Origin: Bacteroidales bacterium
GTDB taxonomy: Bacteria > Bacteroidota > Bacteroidia > Bacteroidales > UBA932
Reading direction: 5' to 3'
Length of the DNA: 50,100 nucleotides
Assembly: GCA_004552965.1 (NCBI GenBank)
Contig: SFMU01000015.1
Location: 1 to 50,100 of the forward strand
Shown here: positions 1-8,840 of the stretch, piece by piece
How the letters are laid out: every line of letters begins with the position of its first letter
Position numbering within the stretch: position 1 is the stretch's first letter
Notes under the pieces: model-generated
Told to the model about the DNA's origin: nothing
Seen by the model: the letters and a program-made list of their open reading frames with translations, nothing else
Database searches by the model: none
Position numbers and translations under genes: made by a program

Positions 1-43
1 AATGATTAAAGATACAAAAACTTTATCAGACAAGCAAAAAAAG

Positions 44-75
44 AAGACACTATCTTGATTACAAGATAATGTCTT
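44..75 (-). terminator. Hairpin followed by T-run, terminator-like on the minus strand
   Basis: A 14-position stem (44-57 with 62-75, one C/A mismatch) closes a four-base ATTA loop. Read on the minus strand it is followed by CTTCTTTTTTTG, the form expected of an intrinsic terminator. On the plus strand the T-richness that follows is weaker. It is the second minus-strand terminator after the end of sdhB, so it could end a separate small transcript covering about 80-345, or act as a backup. Confidence 0.5.
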
Positions 76-81
76 TCGTAT

Positions 82-157
82 AGTTTTTCAGTGGCCTCTC
101 CCGTGTCCGCGGGTGGACACGCCTCCGCAATCCCTACCATCCTCCCTCCTGAAAACT
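82..157. other. Second structured non-coding segment
   Basis: The outer arms AGTTTTTCAG (82-91) and CTGAAAACT (149-157) pair with one bulged T. Inside, CGTGTCC (102-108) pairs with GGACACG (115-121) around a six-base loop. The remainder is pyrimidine-rich on the plus strand. It has no open reading frame I would trust. Together with the element at 198-332 it may form one structured RNA. I do not recognise the family. Confidence 0.3.
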
Positions 158-197
158 CAATATAAAATTATCGCTATTCTTTTGATAATCAAAGGAG

Positions 198-332
198 GTG
201 GCGGCAGGGTAAGTTTGGATGGCGTGGCCGCCCGTGGCCTCGTGAACGGAGAGGGGCCCGCGACGCAGTCGTGGGAGGGATGAAGTCGGAACTTGTTCCG
301 ACGGAACCAAGCCAAACTTACCCTGCCGCCAC
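198..332. repeat. 21-bp perfect inverted repeat enclosing further hairpins (candidate structured RNA or small mobile repeat)
   Basis: The left arm 198-218 (starting GTGGCGGCAGGG) is the exact reverse complement of the right arm 312-332. Between them lie CCCGCGAC (257-264) with GTCGTGGG (268-275) around GCA, and GTCGGAAC (285-292) with GTTCCGAC (295-302) around TT. There is also a weaker GGCC/GGCC pair (226-229, 236-239). The whole therefore folds as a multibranched structure of about 135 nt on either strand, and it is more GC-rich than the flanking spacer. I see no coding frame. Candidates are a stable ncRNA, a REP/MITE-like element, or an msr/msd-like RNA whose partner lies outside the window. 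I see no evidence that decides among them. Confidence 0.6.
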
Positions 333-362
333 TGTATTCATATTCTTATAAATACTAAAGAA

Positions 363-386
363 GGCGACTAAATCACTTTAGCCGCC
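363..386 (-). terminator. Terminator downstream of sdhB
   Basis: GGCGACTAAA (363-372) pairs with TTTAGCCGCC (377-386) around a TCAC loop, with a single A/C mismatch. On the minus strand it is followed by TTCTTTAG. It lies 37 bases beyond the sdhB stop, in the right place to end the sdhAB transcript. Confidence 0.6.
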
Positions 387-423
387 CTCTTCTGTTCTAT
401 GTAAACAATTGAATTGCTTGTGA

Positions 424-1203
424 TTACTCCGAGAACTTGGCGCAGAAGAATTCCCTGTTGAGACGAGCGATGTGCTCGATTGAAATACCCTTAGGACACT
501 CCATCTCGCAGGCTCTGGTGTTGGTACATCCACCAAAACCGAGTTCTTCCATCTTGGCAACCATGTTCCTGGCCCTTCTGGCAGCCTCAGGACGTCCCTG
601 AGGAAGGAGAGCGAGAGAACTCAGACGCGCAGACACGAAGAGCATCGCAGATCCGTTCTTACAGGTGGCGACACATGCACCGCAACCTACGCATGCAGCT
701 GCATCCATACTCTCCTCAGCCTTGTCGTGAGGGATGAGAATATTGTTGGCATCCTGGGCTGAACCTGTACGTACAGAGATGAAACCACCAGCCTGGAGAA
801 TCTTGTCGAAAGCGCTGCGGTCAACGACAAGGTCCTTGATGATAGGGAAAGCAGGGCTTCTGAAAGGCTCTACGGTGATGGTAGCACCATCCTTGAAGTG
901 ACGCATGAAAAGCTGACAGGTGGTGACATGGTCGTCCGGACCATGAGCACGTCCGTCAATGAAGAGAGAACATGCACCACAGATACCCTCACGGCAGTCG
1001 TGGTCGAAAGAAACCGGACCGCTGCTCTGGCATCCCCTCTCGACAGCAACCGGGTCTGCACCTTCTCTGATAAGCTGCTCGTTGAGAATGTCAAGCATCT
1101 CAAGGAACGAAGCGTCCTCTTCGATGCCGGAAATCTTGTAGGTCTCGAAATGACCCTTTTCCTTGGCGTTCTTCTGACGCCATATCTTAAGATTGAAATC
1201 CAT
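424..1203 (-). CDS. sdhB: Succinate dehydrogenase / fumarate reductase iron-sulfur subunit
   Basis: 259 aa electron-transfer subunit of complex II, linking the flavoprotein to the membrane quinone site. The N-terminal plant-type ferredoxin domain has C70, C75, C78 and C96, ligands for [2Fe-2S]. The C-terminal half has C171-x2-C174-x2-C177-x3-C181 and C226, C232, C236 for the [4Fe-4S] and [3Fe-4S] clusters. The 17-residue spacing between C78 and C96 is longer than in the E. coli enzyme, and matches the non-classical SdhB type as I recall it from Bacteroidota and Actinobacteria. The start lies 6 bases after the sdhA stop, so the two genes are co-transcribed. In Bacteroidales this complex usually runs as fumarate reductase in anaerobic respiration, so frdB would be an equally valid symbol. 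Confidence 0.95.
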   Translation of the reverse strand: MDFNLKIWRQKNAKEKGHFETYKISGIEEDASFLEMLDILNEQLIREGADPVAVERGCQSSGPVSFDHDCREGICGACSLFIDGRAHGPDDHVTTCQLFMRHFKDGATITVEPFRSPAFPIIKDLVVDRSAFDKILQAGGFISVRTGSAQDANNILIPHDKAEESMDAAACVGCGACVATCKNGSAMLFVSARLSSLALLPQGRPEAARRARNMVAKMEELGFGGCTNTRACEMECPKGISIEHIARLNREFFCAKFSE

Positions 1204-1209
1204 ACCCGA

Positions 1210-3156
1210 TTAGTCTTTATAATTTCTGGTTTTAACCTCAATGAATTCGTATTTGAGAGGCTCCTTGTGATACTCAGGCTCTGCATTCTCGCCCTTGTAC
1301 TCCCAAGCGGAGACATACATGAAGTTCTTGTCGTCACGCTTTGCCTCACCCTCTTCGGTCTGGCTTTCCTCGCGGAAGTGACCGCCGCAGGACTCTTTCC
1401 TGTTGAGTGCGTCGCGGGCCATGAGATCTCCGATAGTGAAGAAATCCTCGAGTCTGAGAGCCTTCTCGAGCTCCTGGTTGAACTCAAGCTGGCTTCCCGG
1501 AACTGAGACATTCTCATAGAAGTACTTCTTGAGTTCGGCAATCTCGGCGATGGCTTTCTTCAGGCCGGCCTCGTTGCGGGCCATTCCGACATATTCCCAC
1601 ATGATGTTTCCGAGTTTCTTGTGGATTGTGTCGACCGGAACCTTGCCCTTTACAGCGAAAAGTCTGTCGATTCTTGCCTGAACAGCCTTCTCAGCCTCTT
1701 CGAAAGCAGGGTCATTTGTGTCTGTCTTAGGCTCTGCGAACTTGTGTGAGAGATAGTCCGGAAGGGTGACAGGAAGCACGAAATAACCGTCTGCGAGACC
1801 CTGCATGAGGGCTGAAGCGCCGAGACGGTTTCCACCGTGATCGGAGAAGTTTGCCTCACCGATGGCGTAAAGTCCAGGGATGGTAGTCTGGAGATCGTAG
1901 TCTACCCAGATACCGCCCATAGTGTAGTGGATGGCAGGATAGATCATCATTGGCTCCTCCCAAGGGCTTACATTGGTGATCTTCTGGTACATGTCGAAGA
2001 GGTTGCCGTAACGCTCCTGTACTCTCTGGTGTCCGAGTCTCTTGATGGCATCGGAGAAGTCAAGGAAGACAGCAAGACCGGTCTCATTGACACCGAAGCC
2101 GGCGTCGCATCTCTCCTTGGCGGCACGGGATGCAACATCACGTGGCACGAGGTTTCCGAATGCCGGATAGCGGCGCTCGAGGTAGTAGTCCCTGTCCTCT
2201 TCAGCTACCTGTGAAGCCTTGATTTCGTGCTTGCGAAGCTTCAGCACATCCTCCATCTTCTTTGGAACCCAGATACGTCCGTCATTTCGGAGCGACTCCG
2301 ACATGAGGGTGAGCTTGCACTGCTGGTCACCATGTACAGGAATACAGGTAGGATGGATCTGTGCAAAGCAAGGGTTGGCGAAGAATGCTCCCTTCTTGTA
2401 ACACTGGACTGCAGCGGAACCGTTGCTGTTCATTGCGTTGGTGGAAAGGAAATATGCATTGCCATAACCGCCGGTTGCTATCACGACTGCATGGGCACCG
2501 AATCTCTCAAGTTTTCCGGTCACAAGATTTCTTGCAATGATACCCTTTGCCTCACCGTTGATGATGACAAGGTCAAGCATCTCATGTCTAGGATAGCTTG
2601 TGACGGTACCTGCAGCAATCTGTCTGTTGAGTGAAGCATAGGCACCGAGAAGGAGCTGCTGGCCGGTTTGTCCGCGGGCATAGAAGGTACGGCTTACCTG
2701 TACACCTCCGAAAGAACGGTTGGCAAGGTATCCGCCGTATTCGCGTGCAAATGGAACACCCTGTGCGACACACTGGTCGATGATGGCAGCACTGACCTCT
2801 GCGAGACGGTAGACGTTCGCTTCGCGGCTTCTGTAGTCACCGCCCTTGATGGTGTCGTAGAAGAGACGATAGACTGCATCATTGTCATTCTGGTAGTTCT
2901 TGGCAGCATTGATACCACCCTGAGCGGCAATTGAATGGGCTCTGCGTGGAGAGTCACTGATGCAGAACACTTTCACATTGTAGCCAAGCTCACCGAGAGT
3001 AGCGGCTGCGGAAGCGCCACCGAGACCTGTACCGACAACGATGACTTCAAGTTTCCTTCTGTTGTTGGGATTGACAAGATGAAGTTCAGACTTACGTTTG
3101 GTCCATTTTTCAGCCAAAGGTCCGTCCGGAATCTTTGAGATTAATTTATCGGACAT
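1210..3156 (-). CDS. sdhA: Succinate dehydrogenase / fumarate reductase flavoprotein subunit
   Basis: 648 aa catalytic subunit that interconverts succinate and fumarate at the cytoplasmic face of the membrane. The Rossmann FAD motif GTGLGG is at 42-47. H74, just before SIAAQGGINAA, is the expected site of covalent 8-alpha-histidyl FAD attachment. The active-site region near SESLRNDGR and the C-terminal FAD contact around GGNRLGASALMQGLADGYF are intact. Length is normal for the non-classical type. In Bacteroidales relatives a cytochrome b gene (frdC/sdhC) normally precedes it. Here the upstream 104 bases hold no such gene and the next gene is unrelated. I found no clear TAnnTTTG promoter in that gap. 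Confidence 0.95.
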   Translation of the reverse strand: MSDKLISKIPDGPLAEKWTKRKSELHLVNPNNRRKLEVIVVGTGLGGASAAATLGELGYNVKVFCISDSPRRAHSIAAQGGINAAKNYQNDNDAVYRLFYDTIKGGDYRSREANVYRLAEVSAAIIDQCVAQGVPFAREYGGYLANRSFGGVQVSRTFYARGQTGQQLLLGAYASLNRQIAAGTVTSYPRHEMLDLVIINGEAKGIIARNLVTGKLERFGAHAVVIATGGYGNAYFLSTNAMNSNGSAAVQCYKKGAFFANPCFAQIHPTCIPVHGDQQCKLTLMSESLRNDGRIWVPKKMEDVLKLRKHEIKASQVAEEDRDYYLERRYPAFGNLVPRDVASRAAKERCDAGFGVNETGLAVFLDFSDAIKRLGHQRVQERYGNLFDMYQKITNVSPWEEPMMIYPAIHYTMGGIWVDYDLQTTIPGLYAIGEANFSDHGGNRLGASALMQGLADGYFVLPVTLPDYLSHKFAEPKTDTNDPAFEEAEKAVQARIDRLFAVKGKVPVDTIHKKLGNIMWEYVGMARNEAGLKKAIAEIAELKKYFYENVSVPGSQLEFNQELEKALRLEDFFTIGDLMARDALNRKESCGGHFREESQTEEGEAKRDDKNFMYVSAWEYKGENAEPEYHKEPLKYEFIEVKTRNYKD

Positions 3157-3260
3157 ATCTAAAAATGATTTGTTTGATTTTCAAATAATCTGATGGTCTC
3201 AATCAGACTGGATACATCATGAATGCATACAATCCGATTATTCTGCAATTTTAATGATTT

Positions 3261-4382
3261 TTATTGTATTAAGCAATGATTCACTACCACTTTGGGCATT
3301 TTGCGACGGCACATCGCGACATATTTCCGATAGGCCTTGCGCATCATATGCGAATATGCAGATTTCCTCATATTCCTGTCAAAAGCCGAATCGACATATT
3401 CCTCAATCCTGGCGCATTCCTCCCTGCATCCGGTGGTGTAGCCGTATATTCCTTTGATGATCAAGGCATTGTCGCAGATGTTGGAATTGCCCTCAGAACC
3501 GGTGTCCTTCATGAAAGATGGAATCCTGTCCCTGTCCGAAACCATCAGAGGCAGATAGATGCAGTTGCATGGACTCCCGAGAATGGTCCACATCACCGTC
3601 CGGAGAGGATCCTCATCAGGGGCTACCCCCTCGAAGACAATCGAAGATGAAGTTATGCTTCTTGTAATCGGACTTCCGGAACGGCTGATCCGGTTGAACA
3701 GGACCCTGTGGTCCGCAGTCGGGATGTCTGCAGATGACATGATCGAGCAGGCCTTTTCGTAGCGGTCAACCCCCTTCCGGTCCTCCGGTCTTCCGGTTCT
3801 GGTGAAATTTGTCACGACCATGTAGCCTCCCGGCTCATCGGCGACGTCGAATCTGACCCAGTCGGAGTTGTCCACTTCGAAATATGAGGCACCTCCACAG
3901 GCATCAATGACCCCGAAATTCGCCTCCACTCCCATCGGTCTGGAAAGCGTGTCGAGGAAGGTCTCGAAATCTTCGACAGTACGGCATATTCCCAAAGCCT
4001 TGTACATCAGAATCCCTTCCCTGTCCATCATCTCCTGAGGAACATCGTCGTTCTTGAGGTCATAGGTCGCGGTGTTCATGATGCAGAAACCTGCCTCGTT
4101 GGTGCCGGACCACACTTCCCCACCCTTCGAAGATGAATCCACCAGTCCGATGAATGAATATGCAGGCCCTCTGAACCACCGTATCCGGTTGTTCAACTCT
4201 CCCGAGTCCCGGTGCTTCATCATCACCGGCCGGCCGTCAGCCCTGACTCCGCCCGAGATGATCACCGAGGTGCAGCAGAAGGCATCGGACGCCGCCAGCA
4301 TACCGATAAAGGAAAACAGCAACTGAAACAACAGTTTTCTAGAACAGTGTAGGTTCATCAGCTTTTCTGGATTCATATTCAT
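3261..4382 (-). CDS. Exported Ntn-hydrolase-fold protein (peptidase C45 / linear amide hydrolase-like)
   Basis: 373 aa. A basic N-terminus and hydrophobic segment (about 17-33) end at SDAFC, followed by C37-T-S-V. If signal peptidase cleaves there, C37 becomes the N-terminal nucleophile typical of Ntn hydrolases such as C45 acyltransferases and choloylglycine-type amidases. The following ADGRPVMMKHRDSG segment fits the conserved Asp/Arg region of those families, and NEAGFCIMNT resembles their later substrate-pocket strand. The substrate is unknown. The start lies inside ruvB (44-base overlap; 20 bases if Met9 is used), suggesting translational coupling. A 6-bp hairpin at 3189-3207 follows the stop but lacks a good T-run. 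Confidence 0.6.
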   Translation of the reverse strand: MNMNPEKLMNLHCSRKLLFQLLFSFIGMLAASDAFCCTSVIISGGVRADGRPVMMKHRDSGELNNRIRWFRGPAYSFIGLVDSSSKGGEVWSGTNEAGFCIMNTATYDLKNDDVPQEMMDREGILMYKALGICRTVEDFETFLDTLSRPMGVEANFGVIDACGGASYFEVDNSDWVRFDVADEPGGYMVVTNFTRTGRPEDRKGVDRYEKACSIMSSADIPTADHRVLFNRISRSGSPITRSITSSSIVFEGVAPDEDPLRTVMWTILGSPCNCIYLPLMVSDRDRIPSFMKDTGSEGNSNICDNALIIKGIYGYTTGCREECARIEEYVDSAFDRNMRKSAYSHMMRKAYRKYVAMCRRKMPKVVVNHCLIQ

Positions 4383-5370
4383 TGTCGAGCCCGAGATGCC
4401 TGTAGGCCTTTTCAGTGGCCACTCTCCCCCTCTGGGTACGCAGGATGAAACCTTCCTTGATGAGGAAAGGCTCGTAGACTTCCTCGAAGGTTCCGGTGTC
4501 TTCGCTTATGGCGGTAGCTATGGTGTTCGAGCCAACGGGACCTCCCTTGAAGGTTGTTATGATCGTCCTGAGAATCTTGTTGTCGATGGTGTCCAGTCCC
4601 CTCTTGTCGATCTTCAGCTTGTCAAGCGCGTATCTCGCGATGCCTATGTCGATGTGACCGTCCCCCATCACCTGGGCGAAATCCCTTACCCTCCTGAGCA
4701 AGGCGTTGGCGATTCGCGGCGTGCCGCGGCTGCGAAGTGATATCTCGGTTGCAGCTTCATCGTCTATCGTGACACCGAGGATACGGCTGCTCCTTCTGAC
4801 AATGCGGACCAGATCCTGTGTGTCGTAATATTCAAGGGCACAATTGATGCCGAACCTTTCCCTGAGAGGAGCGGTGAGAAGTCCGCTGCGGGTCGTGGCC
4901 CCTACAAGGGTGAAAGGATTGAGGGAAAGACGGACCGAACGGGCTCCCGGACCTTTGTCTATCATGATGTCGATCACATAGTCTTCCATCGCTGAATACA
5001 AGTACTCCTCCACCTCGGACGAAAGCCTGTGGATTTCATCGATGAACAGCACGTCGCAAGGCTCCAGAGAGGTCAGAAGGCCGGCCAGGTCACCCGGTTT
5101 GTCGAGCACGGGACCGGAGGTCACCTTCATGTTGACCCCCATTTCATTGGCAATGATGTGAGCAAGAGTTGTCTTTCCAAGCCCCGGAGGACCATGGAAG
5201 AGAACATGGTCCAGGGCCTCCCCTCTCATCTTGGCTGCCTTGACATAGATGTTGAGGTTTGACACAATCTCCTTCTGGCCAGTGAAATCATCAAGTTCCT
5301 GCGGGCGGATTATTCCGTCCAAATCCTTATCTTTGTCTGAATTTGCTTTTCTGGGATCGAAATCTGTCAT
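4339..5370 (-). CDS. ruvB: Holliday junction branch migration ATPase RuvB
   Basis: 343 aa AAA+ motor that drives branch migration with RuvA during recombinational repair. Walker A GPPGLGKTT is at 60-68 and Walker B FIDEIH around D111-E112. The sensor/arginine region ATTRSGLLTAPLRERFG is at 158-174, and the C-terminal winged-helix domain contains RTQRGRVAT. Length equals the family norm. A TATATTTG promoter box lies 27 bases upstream of the ATG. The downstream exported hydrolase gene overlaps its 3' end. It is divergent from mfd, another DNA-repair ATPase. Confidence 0.97.
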   Translation of the reverse strand: MTDFDPRKANSDKDKDLDGIIRPQELDDFTGQKEIVSNLNIYVKAAKMRGEALDHVLFHGPPGLGKTTLAHIIANEMGVNMKVTSGPVLDKPGDLAGLLTSLEPCDVLFIDEIHRLSSEVEEYLYSAMEDYVIDIMIDKGPGARSVRLSLNPFTLVGATTRSGLLTAPLRERFGINCALEYYDTQDLVRIVRRSSRILGVTIDDEAATEISLRSRGTPRIANALLRRVRDFAQVMGDGHIDIGIARYALDKLKIDKRGLDTIDNKILRTIITTFKGGPVGSNTIATAISEDTGTFEEVYEPFLIKEGFILRTQRGRVATEKAYRHLGLDNEYESRKADEPTLF

Positions 5371-5396
5371 TGCGCATCCGTTTCGGTTTAGAAATA

Positions 5397-5404
5397 CAAA
5401 TATA
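5397..5404 (-). promoter_or_regulatory. -7 box of the ruvB promoter
   Basis: TATATTTG on the minus strand matches the Bacteroidota -7 consensus TAnnTTTG exactly. It predicts a 5' leader of roughly 20 nt before the ruvB ATG at 5370. I see no good -33 element. Confidence 0.55.
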
Positions 5405-5628
5405 TTGATTTTTATTTATGATTTGATTGGGATAATTGCTTTGTCAATATGTTGATAACCTTTTCAAATAATTGAATATTAAATAATTGAATAACCCAAT
5501 AACTGTTGATTACCATCTTGATATCTGTTTGATTGATTGTTGAAAGAATTCAGATTCCGTGATTTCAACATTTTATTCCGACTTTCTAATATTGAATAAA
5601 CAGGTTTTCAACAGATTTTTCACCCGAT
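5405..5628. other. AT-rich divergent intergenic region with repeated TGTTGATAA
   Basis: This gap separates divergent ruvB and mfd. It is strongly AT-rich and holds TGTTGATAA at 5450-5458 and again at 5630-5638 (across the mfd start), plus TGTTGATTA at 5504-5512, all in the same orientation. The reverse complement TTATCAACA differs by one base from the classical DnaA box TTATCCACA. No mfd promoter box matching TAnnTTTG was found. Confidence 0.3.
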
Positions 5629-8600
5629 ATGTTGATAAGTCGATCTTCCTGCGAAATATTGAGAAAAAAAGCCGCTTCCTGCAAGGAAACTTACTGCAGG
5701 GGGCTCTTTCTTTCTGCCCGATGGTTTGTCTTGAGCCAGGTGGCGGCTGATGAGATGAATGTCATAGTCATGCCCGACCGGGAGAGTGCCGAGTATTGCG
5801 CATCGGACTTGTATTCGTTGACTGAAGGGGACATTGTCTTCTTCCTCCCCCACAGCGGGCGCGGAGTGGAGAGGAGCAACTACAAATCATCCCTCGGTGT
5901 GCAGAGGACCACGGCTCTCGGAAAGATTCTCGAATATGATTCCACTCCCGGCAGATGCTTCATCGTGACCTACCCCGAAGCGCTTGAGGAAGATGTTCCC
6001 ACAGCAGGAAAGATAGGAGAATCTGTCCTGAAGGTGAGTCGCGGGGACGAATTGTCTTTCGACTTCATCCGAGACACACTTTTCTCGAAGGGATTCGAGA
6101 AGGTGGATTTCGTTTCTTCTCCTGGGCAATTCTCGATCAGGGGTTCTATCATCGACGTATTCTCATATTCATACAACTACCCTTTCAGGCTTTCTTTCTT
6201 CGGGGATGAAATCGAGAACATACACTCCTTCGACTGCAACACCCAGCTTTCGAGGGAGGAACACGAATCCATCGACATCATTCCTGATCTGACCGGAGAA
6301 GGTGAAGGCGAGATGACAAGTGTCAGCGGCATCATTCCGAAGAATTCACTGATCTGGCTGGATTCTGTCGATATCTACAAGGACAGGCCTTTCTACGGTG
6401 GATTCGAAGTGTTCAGGAAGGTTTTCCTCCAGGTGCCTCTCGGAGTCGATCCGGATGATGCGGTTCAGTTCAGGATATCTCCTCAGCCGGTTTTCAACAA
6501 GAACTTCGAACTGCTTACAGCCGACATCAGCAACAAGATGGAGAACGGGTACAAGGTCTTCATCTACAGTGAGCGCAATTCACAGATTGAAAGGCTTAAA
6601 TCCATTCTGGTCCAGAACGGGGGACATGTTCCGGGATTCATCTGCGGACCCAACATCCACGAAGGGTTCATCGATGGAGAGGACAGGATATGCTGTTATT
6701 CCGATCATGAGATATTCGACCGGTTCCAGAGGGTCAAACTCCGTGGAACCGTGGAAAAGAGCGCTCAGCTCACCATCAATGACCTCAATTCCTTCAACAT
6801 AGGAGATTATATCGTCCATATCGACCATGGTGTCGGAGTGTTCGGTGGTCTTGTCCGCATGAAAGATGACAAGGGAAGGGTTCATGAGGTTGTAAAACTC
6901 ATGTACAAGGATGGAGATGTCGTTTTCGTCTCAGTCCATGCCCTGAACAAGATTTCTGTATTCAGGTCAAAGGATGGACTGCCTCCGAAGATCAACAAGC
7001 TCGGCTCAAAGACATGGCAGACCCTCAAGACCAGCGCAAAATCCAAAATCAAGGACATAGCCAAGGACCTTATCCAGCTCTATGCCAAGAGAAAGGCTTC
7101 TGCCGGTTTTGCCTTCTCCCCTGACGGTTATCTGCAGGAGGAACTCGAGTCTTCATTCATGTTCGAGGACACACCGGATCAGGAGGCTGCTACCAGGGCT
7201 GTCAAGCTGGACATGGAGGCCGACAGTCCTATGGATCGTCTGATCTGCGGTGACGTAGGATTCGGAAAGACGGAAATAGCCATCAGAGCTGCTTTCAAGG
7301 CTGTCACTGACGGCAAGCAGGTGGCTGTACTTGTACCTACCACCATTCTTGCGCTTCAGCATTACACCACATTCTGCAATCGTCTTAAGAATTTCCCGTG
7401 CTCGATCGACTATGTGAGCCGTCTGAGGACAGCAAAGGAAATCAATGAAATCCGTTCCAGACTGTCCGATGGAAGACTGGACATTCTGATCGGAACCCAC
7501 AAGATTCTCGGAAAGAACTTTGAATTCAAGGATCTCGGCCTGCTGATAATCGACGAGGAGCAGAAGTTCGGTGTGTCGGCAAAGGAAAAACTCAGGCAGA
7601 TAAAATCTTCAGTCGACACTCTGACCCTGACAGCGACACCTATTCCGAGGACTCTCCAGTTCTCGCTTCTGGGTGCAAGGGATCTTTCGATCATCAACAC
7701 CCCTCCCCCGAACAGGATTCCCACACAGACTGAGATCATCCTCTTCGACAAGGATGAGATAAAGAGCATCATCAACTACGAACTAAACCGTGGAGGACAG
7801 ATTTTCTTCCTTCACAACAAGGTTGAGGAACTGCCTTCCATCTGTGAGATTCTCCAAAGACTGGTTCCGGACATGAGAATCTGTGTCGCCCACGGCAAGA
7901 TGGAGTCCAAGGAACTTGAAAACAGGATTCTGGACTTCATGCGGGGAGACTATGACATGCTTCTGTGCACCACAATCATCGAGAATGGCCTGGATATTCC
8001 GAATGCAAACACGATCATCATCAACCAGGCCCAGAACATAGGTCTGAGCGATCTGCATCAGCTGAGAGGACGTGTGGGAAGGTCTGACAGGAAAGGATTC
8101 TGCTATCTGATTGTGCCTCCGATGGTTACGATAACCGAAGATGCGAGGAGAAGGCTCCGGGCAATAGAGGAATTCTCCGATCTTGGAAGCGGCTTCAACA
8201 TTGCCATGCAGGATCTTGACATCCGTGGAGCCGGAAATCTCCTTGGAGCTGAACAGAGCGGTTTCATCATGGATATGGGTTATGAGACCTATCAGAAGAT
8301 TCTCTCCGAGGCAATGGAGGAACTTGGTGTGGAGACCGGAATGACTGCCGCCAAGACTTCCGGTTCATTCATGGTCGAAAGCACGATAGAAACCGACCAG
8401 GTCGCTCTCATTCCGGATTCCTACATAGACATCACTGCAGAGAAGATCCGAATCTACAAGCAGCTTGACGGAATGACTTCTGAAAAGGAAATGGAACTGG
8501 TGAAAGAAAGGCTCACCGACCGTTTCGGAAAGATGCCTCAGGAGGTGATAAACCTGTTTTCTGTGGTTAAGATCAAGAATCTTGGAAGTTCCCTGGGCTT

Positions 8601-8826
8601 TGAAAAGATCATCATAAAGAATGGGATGCTGATAATGTTCTTCATATCCAATCCGATGTCCATGTACTACAAGTCCGATGTGTTCGGCAGGATTCTTGCC
8701 AATGCCAACAAGTATGAGCGAATATTCAATCTCAAGCAGACGGAAGGTAAGCTGAAGATTGTGTCCAGGGGAATAGATTCCCTTCAGAAAGCTCTGGACA
8801 CTATGGCTTTGCTTTCCAGGCAATAA
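5629..8826 (+). CDS. mfd: Transcription-repair coupling factor Mfd
   Basis: 1065 aa DNA translocase that removes stalled RNA polymerase from lesions and recruits UvrA. The order is N-terminal UvrB-like region (about 1-330), RNAP-interaction CarD/TRCF domain (about 380-470, containing GDYIVHIDHGVGVF), SF2 helicase motor, and TRCF C-terminal domain. Walker A GDVGFGKTE is near 541-549 and the DEEQ box (LLIIDEEQKFGV) near 640. Motif III is TATPIPRTLQFS and motif VI QLRGRVGRS. ATG 5629 is the only start in the frame: an in-frame TAA lies at 5596-5598 and no ATG/GTG/TTG occurs between. This makes the N-terminus slightly shorter than in Bacteroides homologues. Confidence 0.95.
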   Translation: MLISRSSCEILRKKAASCKETYCRGLFLSARWFVLSQVAADEMNVIVMPDRESAEYCASDLYSLTEGDIVFFLPHSGRGVERSNYKSSLGVQRTTALGKILEYDSTPGRCFIVTYPEALEEDVPTAGKIGESVLKVSRGDELSFDFIRDTLFSKGFEKVDFVSSPGQFSIRGSIIDVFSYSYNYPFRLSFFGDEIENIHSFDCNTQLSREEHESIDIIPDLTGEGEGEMTSVSGIIPKNSLIWLDSVDIYKDRPFYGGFEVFRKVFLQVPLGVDPDDAVQFRISPQPVFNKNFELLTADISNKMENGYKVFIYSERNSQIERLKSILVQNGGHVPGFICGPNIHEGFIDGEDRICCYSDHEIFDRFQRVKLRGTVEKSAQLTINDLNSFNIGDYIVHIDHGVGVFGGLVRMKDDKGRVHEVVKLMYKDGDVVFVSVHALNKISVFRSKDGLPPKINKLGSKTWQTLKTSAKSKIKDIAKDLIQLYAKRKASAGFAFSPDGYLQEELESSFMFEDTPDQEAATRAVKLDMEADSPMDRLICGDVGFGKTEIAIRAAFKAVTDGKQVAVLVPTTILALQHYTTFCNRLKNFPCSIDYVSRLRTAKEINEIRSRLSDGRLDILIGTHKILGKNFEFKDLGLLIIDEEQKFGVSAKEKLRQIKSSVDTLTLTATPIPRTLQFSLLGARDLSIINTPPPNRIPTQTEIILFDKDEIKSIINYELNRGGQIFFLHNKVEELPSICEILQRLVPDMRICVAHGKMESKELENRILDFMRGDYDMLLCTTIIENGLDIPNANTIIINQAQNIGLSDLHQLRGRVGRSDRKGFCYLIVPPMVTITEDARRRLRAIEEFSDLGSGFNIAMQDLDIRGAGNLLGAEQSGFIMDMGYETYQKILSEAMEELGVETGMTAAKTSGSFMVESTIETDQVALIPDSYIDITAEKIRIYKQLDGMTSEKEMELVKERLTDRFGKMPQEVINLFSVVKIKNLGSSLGFEKIIIKNGMLIMFFISNPMSMYYKSDVFGRILANANKYERIFNLKQTEGKLKIVSRGIDSLQKALDTMALLSRQ

Positions 8827-8840
8827 ACATTACATCAAAG

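Noticed and set aside
198..332. Retron-type msr/msd RNA
   Set aside because: The inverted-repeat frame and nested hairpins are suggestive, but no reverse transcriptase gene is visible within the window and the left neighbour is cut off. Kept only as an unassigned structured element.
3157..3260. tRNA or small RNA upstream of sdhA
   Set aside because: The partial palindromes (3189-3207 and around 3211-3236) do not form a cloverleaf or a terminator with a T-run. At most a weak hairpin after the upstream gene.
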